Of a stretch of 64,000 nucleotides of DNA, positions 1 through 11,129 are shown piece after piece. The notes under the pieces were generated by a model that worked only from the letters and a program-made list of their open reading frames with translations, did no database searches and was not told the origin of the DNA. The translations under genes and the position numbers were made by a program. Each line of letters begins with the position of its first letter. Positions within the stretch are counted from its first letter, which is position 1. The DNA lies in assembly GCF_025766255.1 (NCBI RefSeq), contig NW_026516679.1, forward strand, positions 310,001 to 374,000, in the 5' to 3' direction. Origin of the DNA: Zychaea mexicana (lineage: Eukaryota > Mucoromycota > Mucoromycetes > Mucorales > Lichtheimiaceae).

Positions 1-373
1 TGTTCTTGCCATCTGATGAAATCATTTTCCACCAGGGCGAATTTATTTGTTGTGCACCATGAATTCTGTTCTCGTCATTGGCTGTATTTACTTTCCGACA
101 AGAGCGAATTTACTTTCTGGAAAGAGTGTATGTATCACTAAGCACTACGTGCCAATCGTTTAATTATGCTGTTATTTCATACGAACGACCACCCGACTGC
201 CTTCGTAAACATCACGAAGAATAATCGAAACAGGGGACGGCTTCTTATATTCTTCACCTTCTCCCCATTCTCCCCACCATCAGAGACGGAAGTAATTACG
301 CGATAAATGAAAAGAAAGCTTGTGATTTGCTTTATTATATGTACATAGGATAGAGATACAGAAAAATCAAAGC
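1..373. other. Non-coding left edge
   Basis: I see no credible coding frame here. The stretch lies downstream of the small minus-strand gene and probably holds its 3' untranslated region. A GCGAATTTA word occurs twice (near 37 and 104) and again near 2669 in the promoter of the second gene; its meaning is unknown. Confidence 0.5.
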
Positions 374-652
374 CTAATAATGATGTTGTTTGTTGTGCTT
401 ATGTGCCTCCTTGGACTGATCCTTTTGGGCAAGGCGTTGTTGATCTTCCTCTTCCAGTTCTTGGTCGATACGAGCGCCTCGGGATTCGTCATATGACTTT
501 TTGATAGGCTCGTCACGCTTCTTCATGAGGTCCTCGACGTTGTCGTACATTTTCTTGTGTCCTTCATTAGGATTTTCATAGTCTCGTCCGGCTTCCATAG
601 CGGCCTCAGTGTGCGCTACAGTGGATCCATTACCATGTCTGCGACTGCTCAT
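374..652 (-). CDS. Small hydrophilic protein, 92 aa, unknown function
   Basis: This is a single-exon frame of 92 residues with no signal peptide and no membrane segment. It is rich in Lys, Glu, Asp, Gln and His, and it ends in a His/Lys/Gln-rich tail. The composition suggests a soluble, largely disordered, possibly stress-associated small protein, but I do not recognise a family. Support for it being real comes from a canonical TATAAAAGG box about 95 bp upstream of the ATG and from the absence of stops over the whole charged sequence. The next gene, on the same strand, ends about 240 bp further upstream. Function is not assigned. Confidence 0.6.
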   Translation of the reverse strand: MSSRRHGNGSTVAHTEAAMEAGRDYENPNEGHKKMYDNVEDLMKKRDEPIKKSYDESRGARIDQELEEEDQQRLAQKDQSKEAHKHNKQHHY

Positions 653-747
653 ATTGATGAATCTTTGTTGTGAGAATATGTGGGATCAATAGAAGAAAAA
701 GACAGAAAAAGTGAAGAACACAAAAATTTGCAAATTGTTGGGCCTCC

Positions 748-756
748 CTTTTATAC
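748..756 (-). promoter_or_regulatory. TATA box of the small hydrophilic gene
   Basis: On the minus strand the bases read TATAAAAGG, a perfect TATA consensus, about 95 bp upstream of the ATG at 652. Confidence 0.55.
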
Positions 757-892
757 ACATTGAACCCTTGCTTGGTCTTTCGATCAAAAACTGCTTAATT
801 TAGATAATATGAGACATAGTGACGTATACATGGGTTCATCGTATAACAAACAACGCTATACTATGTACTAAAATAGAAAAAGAAAATTTAAT

Positions 893-2538
893 TCAGACAA
901 GGGTATATCGACCATCTGCAGCAGCAGCAATTTCAACAGCTCGGTTTTGATCGAGACTGATTCGACCAGCTTCCAAAATAGCCGTCACCAAAACTGTGTT
1001 GCGGATAGTGGGCATGCTGCGTTGATCCAAATCAGTAGGCGTCAAACGTTTGGCATTGACGGCTTGACATGCGTCGACAAATTTTTCAATGGATACATAG
1101 CCATATGCCGTCTGGCCACCAAAGTGTCCTTCTTCATCGGGGGCATAATTCATAAAGAACGGATTGATGTGACCATGACCGCTAACGTCGTTGGTAACGG
1201 TATAACCTCGATGCGCTTGATCGACATTGAGTTCGCCACCAGCACCTAAGTAATGGAATCGTTGTTGAGAGTGGACCTCGCTCTTGTTGGGTGCAATCCA
1301 TGAGGAAGTGTATACACCGACGCCTTCATGACCAGGAGTGGCTGTAGAACGCCAGTTCACCAAGAGTGAGATCGTATCCTAGCATCATTACGATGAATGA
1401 ATATAATAAGCTACTATACCTATCGTTTCCCAGCGAAACAGACGTTACTTACCTCGGTGTTTTCTGTAAGGTTGAAAGGTGCGCTGGTCGCTACACCTTT
1501 CGATCCAGATGCTACCACGCGATAAGGCACTGCCTTTCCCTCTAATGCCCAGCAGTGGAAATCGATGTGGTGCGAGTTTAGGTAGTAACTAACAGAAAAA
1601 GACGTCACCATTGTGTCAAACTCTATTTCATTCGCGTTCTCTCTCCCTTTTCCCTTTCCTTTTGCAGTAACAAACTACTTATTCCTCCAACCGAAAGTTC
1701 CCTTGCGTTACCTGATATCAGACTCCTTGCCTGCCCAGGCGCGGAACGTATCCAGCTGTCGCTTTGGTTGGCTCATGTAGCTGTAGTAATAATTGAATTC
1801 GCCAAAAGTCAGCGCCTTGGCACGTGCGTCCCGATACACAGGGTCGAAGCGCTTGTGATGTTCAACCATGACCACGACAGCGTGCTTGTCAGCTTCTTCC
1901 ACAAGTTCCTGGTGTTGACTTAAGATCTTGACAGCAGGTTTGGTCACTAGTACGTGAATGCCGCGTTGAATCGCATACAATGCAATTGCAAAATGAGTTG
2001 GATCGGGTGTGAATACAGTTATGGCGTCACCGGGTGACAGATACTGATCAATGGCCGCCTTGTCTAAACGTATATATCATAATGTATTAATTAGTGAGTG
2101 TGTTTTGGTCGTGCCAGCAATATACAGAAGGGAAAACGTGATATGAATAAGAACGTAACTTACAAGCATCCGGGTCCACCTGATCATCGGCAGGACTCGT
2201 GTGATCCAAGGCTGTATCCATGTTGTATACTTCGCCAATATTCTTGTTCAAGTGTTCTCGAATAGCTCCCAATTTTTTACCGTTGGTGCCTACAATGCCA
2301 ATCTTGCCAACTTTGCCGCGACGACGCAAATCAAACATAGTCAGGCCAATTACGCCCACCTATTATTAAAGTTTGCAATTCAATATTATGAGTTTATCTA
2401 AGCGACGAGATAATGTTATGTTTGTCTGTTTATTACCTTCTTATCAGAGGTTGATGCAGAACCATTAACGAAGCCAGTAGTATATTCGCCAGTCCCAACC
2501 ATCAGGACATTCAGCTTATTATTTGTCGATTCTGCCAT
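893..2538 (-). CDS. Gfo/Idh/MocA oxidoreductase, D-galacturonate reductase (GAR2)-like, 423 aa
   Basis: Five exons join in frame: 2437-2538, 2164-2359, 1712-2063, 1453-1588 and 893-1378. The N-terminus carries a dinucleotide-binding loop, [11 protein letters not shown] (residues ~13-23), followed by the conserved segment [18 protein letters not shown]. The middle holds a TKPAVK motif (the EKP-type substrate and cofactor lysine of the family) and an EHHKRFDP segment. This arrangement is the one I know from fungal NADPH-dependent D-galacturonate reductases of the GAR2 type, which reduce galacturonate to L-galactonate in pectin catabolism. The substrate is therefore inferred from similarity and not shown by the sequence; another sugar acid or aldose is possible. 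The upstream region has a TATA box and two CreA/Mig1-like sites, consistent with control by carbon source. The window holds a second, unrelated member of the superfamily at 46295-47407. Confidence 0.85.
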
Positions 2539-2616
2539 GATTATTTCGTAGGTTTGTGTGTATTGTGAACAAAGTCTGTGTGTCTCGCGGTGTTTTTAGG
2601 CACAGGATTTTACGGG

Positions 2617-2625
2617 CTTTATATA
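2617..2625 (-). promoter_or_regulatory. TATA box of the GAR2-like gene
   Basis: On the minus strand the sequence reads TATATAAAG, about 80 bp upstream of the ATG at 2538. Confidence 0.5.
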
Positions 2626-2644
2626 ACATCTCGATTCCCGCCAG

Positions 2645-2907
2645 CCGGGGAAATTGTTAAAATAAGGCGAATTTATTCGGAGGAAAGGGTCTATGCAAGG
2701 ACGTCCTACTTACTCAAAAATTCTCCACCTTCAACCACCCTCACTGCATGCGTGATTTCATGTACTTTCCTGACATGCGTCTCGTTCACAGAGTGCATTA
2801 TTATAGTGTCATATACACTTTTTGTTTTTTCACTTGGTACCTATTTTACATAACCCCGGGCCTTTTACACTAGTCGTAAACATTAAAAAGTGCCCGTTTT
2901 TTACGGG
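2645..2907. promoter_or_regulatory. Putative CreA/Mig1 sites and a small inverted repeat upstream of the GAR2-like gene
   Basis: CCGGGG occurs at 2645-2650 on the plus strand and at 2854-2859 on the minus strand. Both match the SYGGRG consensus of the CreA/Mig1 carbon repressor. A perfect inverted repeat, CCCGT-N5-ACGGG, lies at 2893-2907. Their use as operators is inference from position upstream of a sugar-acid catabolic gene. Confidence 0.3.
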
Positions 2908-3155
2908 TATAAGATATCCCCCGTCAAGGTATTTTGATGTTCAAGCCAACAGTTTATGTACTATTTGCTTTTGTAATTGTTATTAAGTTTTTGATGTCAT
3001 AACAACAGCATACAATCAATATGAGTTTATGCTTGCTTCTATCCATTCCTGCTATTTCTACTCCAATTTAACCAAGGGTACCATCTCATCTAGAAATAAT
3101 AATTATAAGCCTTGCAATATCAGTATACCTATGCACCCTTCTCCTGCCAAATTCT

Positions 3156-6100
3156 TCAAGTTCTAGGTATATAGATTGAGTGATATATAGTACCTGTGAC
3201 GCTTTCAATTCGCTGTTTCCCAGCAGCCTGCGTCTTAATACGCAGTAACTCCACCTTCGCACCCATGATGCTTGCTACTTCACGGCAAGGCTCAGAATGG
3301 ACCATCTTAATCAATTACACACATGCCGCATTTAGTCACAATTTTCCCTTTGATCATACGCATACGTAGATACTTAAGGAAAATTAAAGCCTTACCAAAG
3401 TTCCAAGAGCAACTAATACACGGTATAGGTTTTCTTCATCTTGTTCAACCTTCAATAACTCCACCAACGAGCCCGCAAGCCCAACTTGACAATCTTCATC
3501 CGACTCACTATGCATAGTCAAGAAGACGGCAAAACTATATCGTACGAAAATTTCCATAAGCGTTACTATAAGTGTATAGTTATACGCCATTTTTGTGAAA
3601 TAAAATGAAATAAGGTAGCTTAACTTACTTTACTGCTAATGTGCTAATTGCTAAGCGAGCAGTCTTTGCATTATAGGCACCAAAGACATCAGGCTGTAAT
3701 ACTTCTGCAACAGTGTTGTGTTTCGCCCACACCAATTCTCTTCCAGCAGGTTTGATAAACAAGTTTGACAATCCCCGGTAAGCAAGCATTGCGTTGGTCA
3801 CAGCGACCTTTTCACTCGATGGCTTGTCGAGTCCACCCACTTGGCGTAAGAAGCCGATAACGTCGTTATCAGGAACCACAGCGCTGATCGACTCGGGTGT
3901 GTACAGAACAAAAAGTCGTAACAGATCCAAGGCTGGGAACCGCTTTTCTGGTGGCCATGTGTAACATAGCTTGACCAAAATCTCAATACCGTTCACATTC
4001 ACATTTCCACTGGATGGATTGCTCAGGTATGCTAGTGACATGGACAAGGTATTCATGTCATCACCTGATAGCTTCAAAGAGCCCATTTCACTGTCGTTTG
4101 ATTGTAGTTTGGACATGACGGCGTCCAAGTTTGCTTGCTTAAGGGAAAGATAGGTAGTCTAAAAAGAAGAAAATATATATATTACAATGCGAATATTAAC
4201 CAAATACACTGCGTGTAGCTATCCATAGCGGTTGCATCTTTGTTAGTATATGTCTTACCAGCGGTAGGATTTTTTGTTTTGGTACAGGTGATTTGGTCTC
4301 AGTAATCATTTGTGTAGACTGGCCTCGGTAAGAGGAGCTACCTGATTACACCCGGTATCCATAAATTAGCTTGGCTTCGTATGGTATAAGAAGGTGTACA
4401 TGCGTATCTAGTTTACCTGTGAATGGATCCATAAACTGATTTGGTGGAGGGTTTCCAAACGTGGATGCGCCTGACCCGGGGGTATACCTGCTACCTCCTA
4501 TACGTACAAAAACGCATGAATATTATACTGCTGTCTTTCAATCAATCATTTTGCGCTACAGAATTACTTGCCAGTATATGGGTCTTGATATCCTTCATTT
4601 CCTTGGCCAAGCTCAACACCTTGAGCATTCTTTGTGATAAAATCAGCAATTTGATCCAAAAAGCCTTGCGACAATTCATGGCGCCAGATAAAGTTCTGTG
4701 CAGCTTGATATGGGTTCTCTATATAAAGTTTATCAGCTTATCAAGTATTTCTCACCTCGGGATCCCATCGCTGTCGATTCAGCTTCTACTATACCTGTCA
4801 CATTGTATGGCAACTTGAGCATTGCTTGTGGACCGGCACCGATATCGATGTCAAAGACATAGTCATACTCTTTTCCTTCATACAACTGCTTATTTCCGGA
4901 TCCAACTCCACCAACAACTTCTCCAATCTTTTGCCAGCTTTGCGTTTGGCTACTCCATTGATGTGCCTCAACGGATCCTCCGGTATTCACCATAATCACT
5001 TGACCTTCTTTCTTGCCTGGCTTATTGAGCGCTTCAGGACCTTCCAATTTATCTTTGTTGATATCACCAACTTGATTACTATTGGCATTTTATATCAACG
5101 AAAGAAAAGTTAGCGAGTCATCCTCTGTGTTTTATCATTGTATTAACCGCGGGAGCTCATAATAGCTAGAAAGTAAACTTACGATGGAATAGCTTGAGCA
5201 GCAATGAGGTCCTCAAGTTGCTATTATACCATATAAATATAAGTGAGTACTTCATTCTATATACCAGGTTTTACAATATTCATATGTACCTTTTGAGTTT
5301 CGGCATCAGCCATGCGCTCGGGCGCACGAGAAAACACTCGTACAACACCATCGCTACCACCAACAATGATATCATCATTAGGCAATGCGCCTACTGCCCA
5401 AACTGATATGCATGGTTGTTGAATAGTTTGAATACATTCGCCATCTAGTTATTTTTTTCAAAGAATTTTGACCAAAAACATATGTCGCTGTCAGTAATCT
5501 CCCATAATTTTGTATCTCTATACACATTTTTCTCATTAACATATTGTATCAGCACTATGGTCATGATTCTTCACCTTTCCAAATGCGGACTGTACGGTCT
5601 TCACCGGATGAAACATATTCACCGGTACTAAGTACTGAAACAGAATAAACAAAGGATGTATGACCATTGAGTTCCTGAACACAATCTCCATCTAATGTCC
5701 AAACGCGCAATGTACTAAATAAAAGATATTATAAGCAAGATTAGCATTTTCGATACCAATATCTAAAAAAAAGGATATATTACTTTCTTTACTTTGATTT
5801 GCCACTCCATTCAACCTACCTATCATTGGCGCACGAAAGGAACCCGACACCAGGAACCTTAGCAAGGCCACGAACTGCATCAGTATGTCCGTGATACGTT
5901 CTAATGTGCTTGCCATCTTTCCATAAACGAATCGTCTTATCGGCTGCGGCTATAATAAATAATGCATTCCCATATTCAGTATCTGTCGTTGCTTCCCTCC
6001 TGAGCTTCCCATATACTCTTTACCGTTCCACAGAAGTATATTACCTGTTAAAATAAGATCTTCTTCAAGTGCTAAAACGGCCCACACTGCAGCAGTATGA

Positions 6101-6805
6101 CCTTTCAAAGTATAAGCTTGCTGAAAGTTCTTCCACACAATCACGGTTCTTTTATAAAAAGAGCGAAAATAATCCCATAAATTATATCATAAGTTCTCAT
6201 ATCTGCTCGTATAAGAAAGCTCACTTACGTATCCCACGAGCCAGACACGATGTTACCGCCAGGTGTAGTAGCGAGAGCGCTGACGTTCTCAGAGTGACCA
6301 ATGAGAGTATAAAGTGCAGCATTAGGTACAGAAGGATCGTACACGTTGATGAGTTTGTCCGAGCCACCAGAAGCAAACATTCCTTTAATTTCAAAAAATC
6401 AGTCTCTCTGTTTCCGTAAATCTCTTATATCCCGTGTAACAACCTCAATCCCTCACTTTACACACAAGAAGCATAAACTTACCGTTCGGATGGTGTTCGG
6501 AAGGTGGGATGATAGCTAGGGAATTGACAAAGTGGTCATGACCACGATACGCTTGGGCAGGCTCAAACTGATTCGGACTGACACGTTGCCAGGTTCTTAC
6601 GGTCTTGTCACGAGCTGCAGAGACGATCACGTCGTTGGAAAGTGCACCGACGGCTCGTACCTAAAAAGACATGATACTTGACTGTTGAGCGCTCATTTTG
6701 TTCGGTTTAGACAGCGGTTGTCACTACAAAAATATAGAGGTAGGAGTTACATACGTCTTGTTCATGTGCATGGAGTGTAGATTCTAGTTTGAAAGCAACT
6801 GTCAT
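3156..6805 (-). CDS. DOA1: Doa1/PLAA (Ufd3/Lub1), ubiquitin-binding Cdc48 cofactor, 787 aa
   Basis: Fifteen exons join in frame: 6755-6805, 6483-6660, 6229-6382, 6045-6148, 5820-5949, 5575-5714, 5290-5444, 5183-5220, 4795-5078, 4572-4718, 4417-4497, 4259-4341, 3629-4158, 3396-3534 and 3156-3305. Residues 1-300 form seven WD40-type blades (GHD...W, GHT...W patterns such as DKTVRTW and DKTIRLW). Residues ~330-440 form the PFU ubiquitin-binding domain (YDYVFDIDIG, then NPYQAAQNFI). Residues ~515-787 form the PUL armadillo domain that binds the Cdc48/p97 C-terminus. The family keeps ubiquitin available and works in ubiquitin-fusion degradation, ribophagy and endosomal sorting. The length matches the family (~790 aa). 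The junction 4571/4497 uses a GC-AG intron (GCAAGT donor), and the exon 13/14 acceptor was chosen because it restores the conserved AVNFAVF of the PUL domain. The last few residues, after GKQRIESVTG, are the least certain. Confidence 0.93.
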
Positions 6806-7973
6806 TGTGCTTTGTATAGAGGAGAGAGGACAAAGAGAACGCGTCAGTACAGTGTGGAATTAAGTAACAGAGTGAAGATCGCATTCTCCGCTTTGTTCCC
6901 ATTGGAGGTTGCAGGTTTGCATTGAATAAAGAAACCCCACCACCATATTAAAGTAGCTGTCATATATAAGTATTGTATGCTACATTACCAGAGTTTCCAT
7001 ACTGCAGCTTGGTAAACAACGTTTTATTCTAACGGTCCTTTAAATCAGAAATAAGATGAGACCAGATATGGTTCGGTGCTGACAAACGATACGAACTGTG
7101 GACTTCTATACTGCGAACTAGGTTAAAAAGCAAGTTGTCCCAGTTTTAATACCAATAAAAATATAGGAGAAGAGATGTCGTACTAGTAATCATTTATTAT
7201 AGTATAATGCCATCATACGGCTCAAAAAGGAAGAAGTGTCGACCAAGTCCAATTAATTAGTAACCCGGTTACAAAAAAATGTTGTCAAGGAAAGCCGGAC
7301 CATGCTTTAATTATCAATTTTTTTTTTCGGAAGTTGTGCCAAAACATTTCCATATATAAATCAAGGAAAATGGGAATCAAACTCTCACCCGCTGGAAGAA
7401 GGCAAGCAATTGCAATGATCCGATCATTGAGCAAGGACCATTAGTTTAAAAACTAGTGGAACTCATTATCCTAAAATTGACTATTGCATTAGACTGGCCG
7501 TCGTTATTGTTTCAGCACCATTTGCAGTTGCCACTTCGTGGATTCTCTATAAACGATGCAAGTATTTCTGTTACTAGCATGCTCAATCGAAGCCACCATT
7601 GAACAGGAAAATATTTGCGAATTATTAAAGCTAACAGTTTGATGCATTGGATATATTATTTTTTTTTTCGCCTTCTGCAGTGGTACTTGGTGAAGAAAGG
7701 CGCATGGCCGACGGGCGACTCTTCCGACCGTCAGGTGTCCGAGAACGCGACGAACGTGAAAAAATTGGAAACGACAAGCTATAAATAATACCATCCTCTA
7801 TTGTCTATACGATTAATATGCATCATATTGTATAGTCATTCAGTTACTGATAGAGAACACAAAAGTGCAAATGGAAAAGATATTGCTATTACAGGTACAA
7901 AGTACTATATATATTAAAAATAACGAAGGGTATCTATGAAATATAATACATCATCAGCATTGCGAGAAAGAAT
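6806..7973. other. Intergenic region, no gene seen
   Basis: This is the promoter side of DOA1 and the 3' side of the sulfate permease. Short open frames (for example 96 codons at 7504-7794 on the minus strand) have no family resemblance. The region is AT-rich with a few homopolymer runs. Confidence 0.5.
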
Positions 7974-10900
7974 TTAATGCTGCGGCTCCGGCCCTTCATC
8001 ATCCTGTTGTTGCTGCTGCTCTCGGCGACCGCGGGCTTCTTTCGATAACATTGCCGACATTACAGCCTCATCAGAAGACCAATGGAAAAATGGGTATCTG
8101 TCTTTGGGAAGTGGGATAGACTTTCTGCTTGCACTTTTGATCGCCTTTTCCTTGACAACGTCTTCGACCATAACAACTTCGCCCACACCTTTTTCCCTTT
8201 CGTCCTTGTCGACGTCAGGCTCGCTTGTGCTGCTATCGCTGCTAGAAGAAGATAAAGCTGCTGGCGGTGGTCGCTCAATATCCGCTGGCGGTTGCCGTTC
8301 TTCTTGTTCACCTGATGAAGCTAAGCGTTGATCTCTTGACTGCGGTACTACCGGTAACACTTCTTTCTGTTCATCGAGATATTGCATTGTTGGCTGGGTG
8401 CCGAATCCAGCTACAATCAAGGTTCGACGAATCGAAGGATTCAGGACAGTGACAAAGTGGAACTCGATGTGGTGGCCGCTGTATCGATTTAATGTGTTTT
8501 GTGCATCCACAAGCGCTTGTAAACCACTGGAATCCAATCGGTTCACGCTGGAAAAGTCGATAATAAGGGCATGCAGCCGTGGCGATACTTGGTTTGCTGT
8601 TGCTACATCGTCATCTTCTGCAGCATCGTCGTTCCATGCTCGTTGCTGTTTGGTGAGCTTGGGTCCAGAACGCTGTGTTCGCCTCTTACAGTAAGAAATA
8701 ATTTTTTCAGAAATGTAACTTGAGTTGGGATATGTAAACGACTCATCGACGCGGCACATGAGTATACCGGCAGGAAGCGGCTCAACGCGGTCGCCTAGCG
8801 ATGGATGGTTTTCGGCTACATAGAGATATTGATGTGCTTGATGATGATAATAGTGTTCCTCATGCTGATATTCGACAGCCAACGTTTTCTTTTCAAGTTC
8901 ACTAGGCAAATGGCGTGTTGTGGTCGTGGCTGCCAGTGGTATTCGACCCAGTGGCCAGAAGCGAGGCCGTGCAATTCGGAACAGGAGTATGACAATAGCC
9001 AGTGCGACGGATGCATAGATACCATATTCAACAGATGAAAAGAATGTCACCACCACAGCGACGGTGAAAATAAAGAGTTCCCATAGGCTTACAGAAGCCA
9101 AGCGTTTTATATATGCTGGACCTGATACCAAGTTTGCGACGGCATGGATAACAACTGCTGCTAGGATAGAACTGGGAATGTAATAAAAAGCAGGTGTCAG
9201 CGCATAAAGTGCGAGCAAGACTACGGCGGCCGAGAATACACCAGACAATGGCGTTTTTACACCTGAACGAGATAAGATTGCGGTGCGCGAGAACGAGCCT
9301 GTGGAGGGATACGCTCTGCAATAAATTGCGGATGTATTGGTCGTATCAATTTAATGCACATATAAAAGACGAAATATTCACTTTATCATATACTTGAACA
9401 ATATTAAACTTACCCAAAGAACGCAGCAATAATATTGGTAAATCCAATGGCAGAAATCTCTTGACTTGGGCTAATAGTATAGTCATTGAGCCGACCAAAG
9501 GATTTGGCAATAGCTACATGCTCGAGAATGAGTACAATTACGCCAGAAGGCAGTGATGGGGCAACTATACTCAAAAGCTCGTTGTTGACATGAGGTACGC
9601 CCATTGCCGTGAACCCAGCAGGTACTTCTTTGAGGATGTCAATGGGGCTCTGGTTCTTGCCAATATTAATCAAAAACGAAATCAGAGTTCCGACAATAAC
9701 CAGGATACCGTTGCGCATAATGCTAAACATGAAAAGGTGCGTCGAGTAGCGTGGATATTTCCTTGACAAGTAGCTGCAGCCATAGCTTACGCCATAGAGC
9801 CAGATGAGACCTCCTACACCAAAAGCTACGTCCAGTTTGATTTCGGGAATGTTTTTGAAAAAGTTGCCTAGTGTCAGGTAAGCAGGATCTTGGGTATGGA
9901 TACTCTCAATGCCTGTAAATGAAGAGGTAAGGAGTTATTGTATCATGAGTATTTAGATATACAGTATACAGAACTGCAAGCAGTTTAAATAAACAATGTA
10001 ATGATAGTTGGTGTTTACCTGTCAACGATTTCAGTTGACTGAATGTGATTGTGATGGCAGAACCAGTCATGAAACCGGCAATGACTGGCGCTGAGGTGTG
10101 GTAGTGCATATATAATACGAGCATTAAAAAGTGATTTAGAATACATATATGTCGTAATACTACAAGGACACCGATAACGGCGTCCAATGGTCCCCCTTCT
10201 ATCTGTAAAATATTTACATAAATTTTTAAGACATGTTTTACTTACCAGGAATAAAGTCGACCAGAATTCCTAGCCGCACGAGACCAATAAACAGAATTAC
10301 TGCTCCAGCAAGAACCGAAAACGTCACTGCTATTTCCGGTCCTGTGACAGTCGAACCTTCGGCTGTGGTTCCACGAATGATGGTCTGACCAAGTAGCAAC
10401 GACATGACGGCTAATAAGAAAAATAACCTTAAGTTTCCCCATTTATAAAACCAATGCGAGAATTCTTGCTGTGATATATCATATGTCGCAGTAATACAAC
10501 ACACCTGTGGGACCAATACTAATGTCCTTGGATGTGGCAAAGAAACAATAAGCAGCAAGCCCGACAAAAGCAGTACTAAATAGAAAAAAACATATGATCG
10601 TTGTCTATGTAAGTTTATTTTTGTCGTTTTTGCATACATAGATTATTTTAGAGCTTCAACTTACTAGAGTCCGTATTCAGCAGGTAACTCGGCGATTTTG
10701 GCATATCCCATACTCTGTGGTACGACCACAATGCCCACAGTAATTCCTGCGATAAGATCACGTAGCAGCCACTAAGTTTGGTAATCAAGAAGAAAAATTA
10801 GCTATGTATGTACCGCGGACGGATAATTTCTCACCGAGAGTGTGTACATGAAACAAGAACCGCTTTGTTATTGCTGCTACTAGCTCAACTTACCATCATA

Positions 10901-11046
10901 TTGTATTTATGTATCCAATGTACGATAGGAAAGAAACTCCCGACATAGCGCATCGATTTCCGTGGCAGTCGCTGTGCAAAATCTTGTGCTTTACTTTTGT
11001 ACGAAACTTCTTCATAGTCCACAATGATACTTTCAGAAACTGCCAT
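7974..11046 (-). CDS. SulP/SLC26-family sulfate permease with STAS domain, 802 aa
   Basis: Seven exons join in frame: 10894-11046, 10665-10771, 10505-10575, 10246-10410, 10019-10090, 9414-9912 and 7974-9315. The membrane core begins with the SulP signature region (RDLIAGITVGIVVVPQSMGYA) and includes the GFMTGSAI and GPEIAVTFSV blocks, the NIIAAFFGAYPSTGSFSRTA loop and FYYIPSSILAAVVIHAV. The cytosolic C-terminus holds a STAS domain (LHALIIDFSSVNRLDSSG, then RRTLIVAGFG). It is followed by a long Ser/Glu/Asp-rich, low-complexity tail. The expected role is proton-coupled sulfate uptake at the plasma membrane, feeding cysteine and methionine synthesis. The 155-nt intron 10091-10245 is open on the minus strand for most of its length, but splicing it out gives the conserved VDFIP-APVIAGFMTG junction, so I treat it as an intron. 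Size is normal for fungal Sul1/CYS-14 types. Confidence 0.93.
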
Positions 11047-11120
11047 TTCAGGATTGAATTGAAAGAGTTAAAAGAAATGGGAAGGGTAGTTAAAAAATAC
11101 GAATAAGGAAAAATGAACGG

Positions 11121-11129
11121 CTATTTATA
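11121..11129 (-). promoter_or_regulatory. TATA box of the sulfate permease
   Basis: On the minus strand the bases read TATAAATAG, about 75 bp upstream of the ATG at 11046. Confidence 0.45.

Noticed and set aside
9906..10187. Open minus-strand frame continuing through the 155-nt segment inside the sulfate permease
   Set aside because: The frame spans an intron; splicing at 10245/10091 restores the conserved SulP sequence VDFIP-APVIAGFMTG, while read-through inserts unrelated residues.
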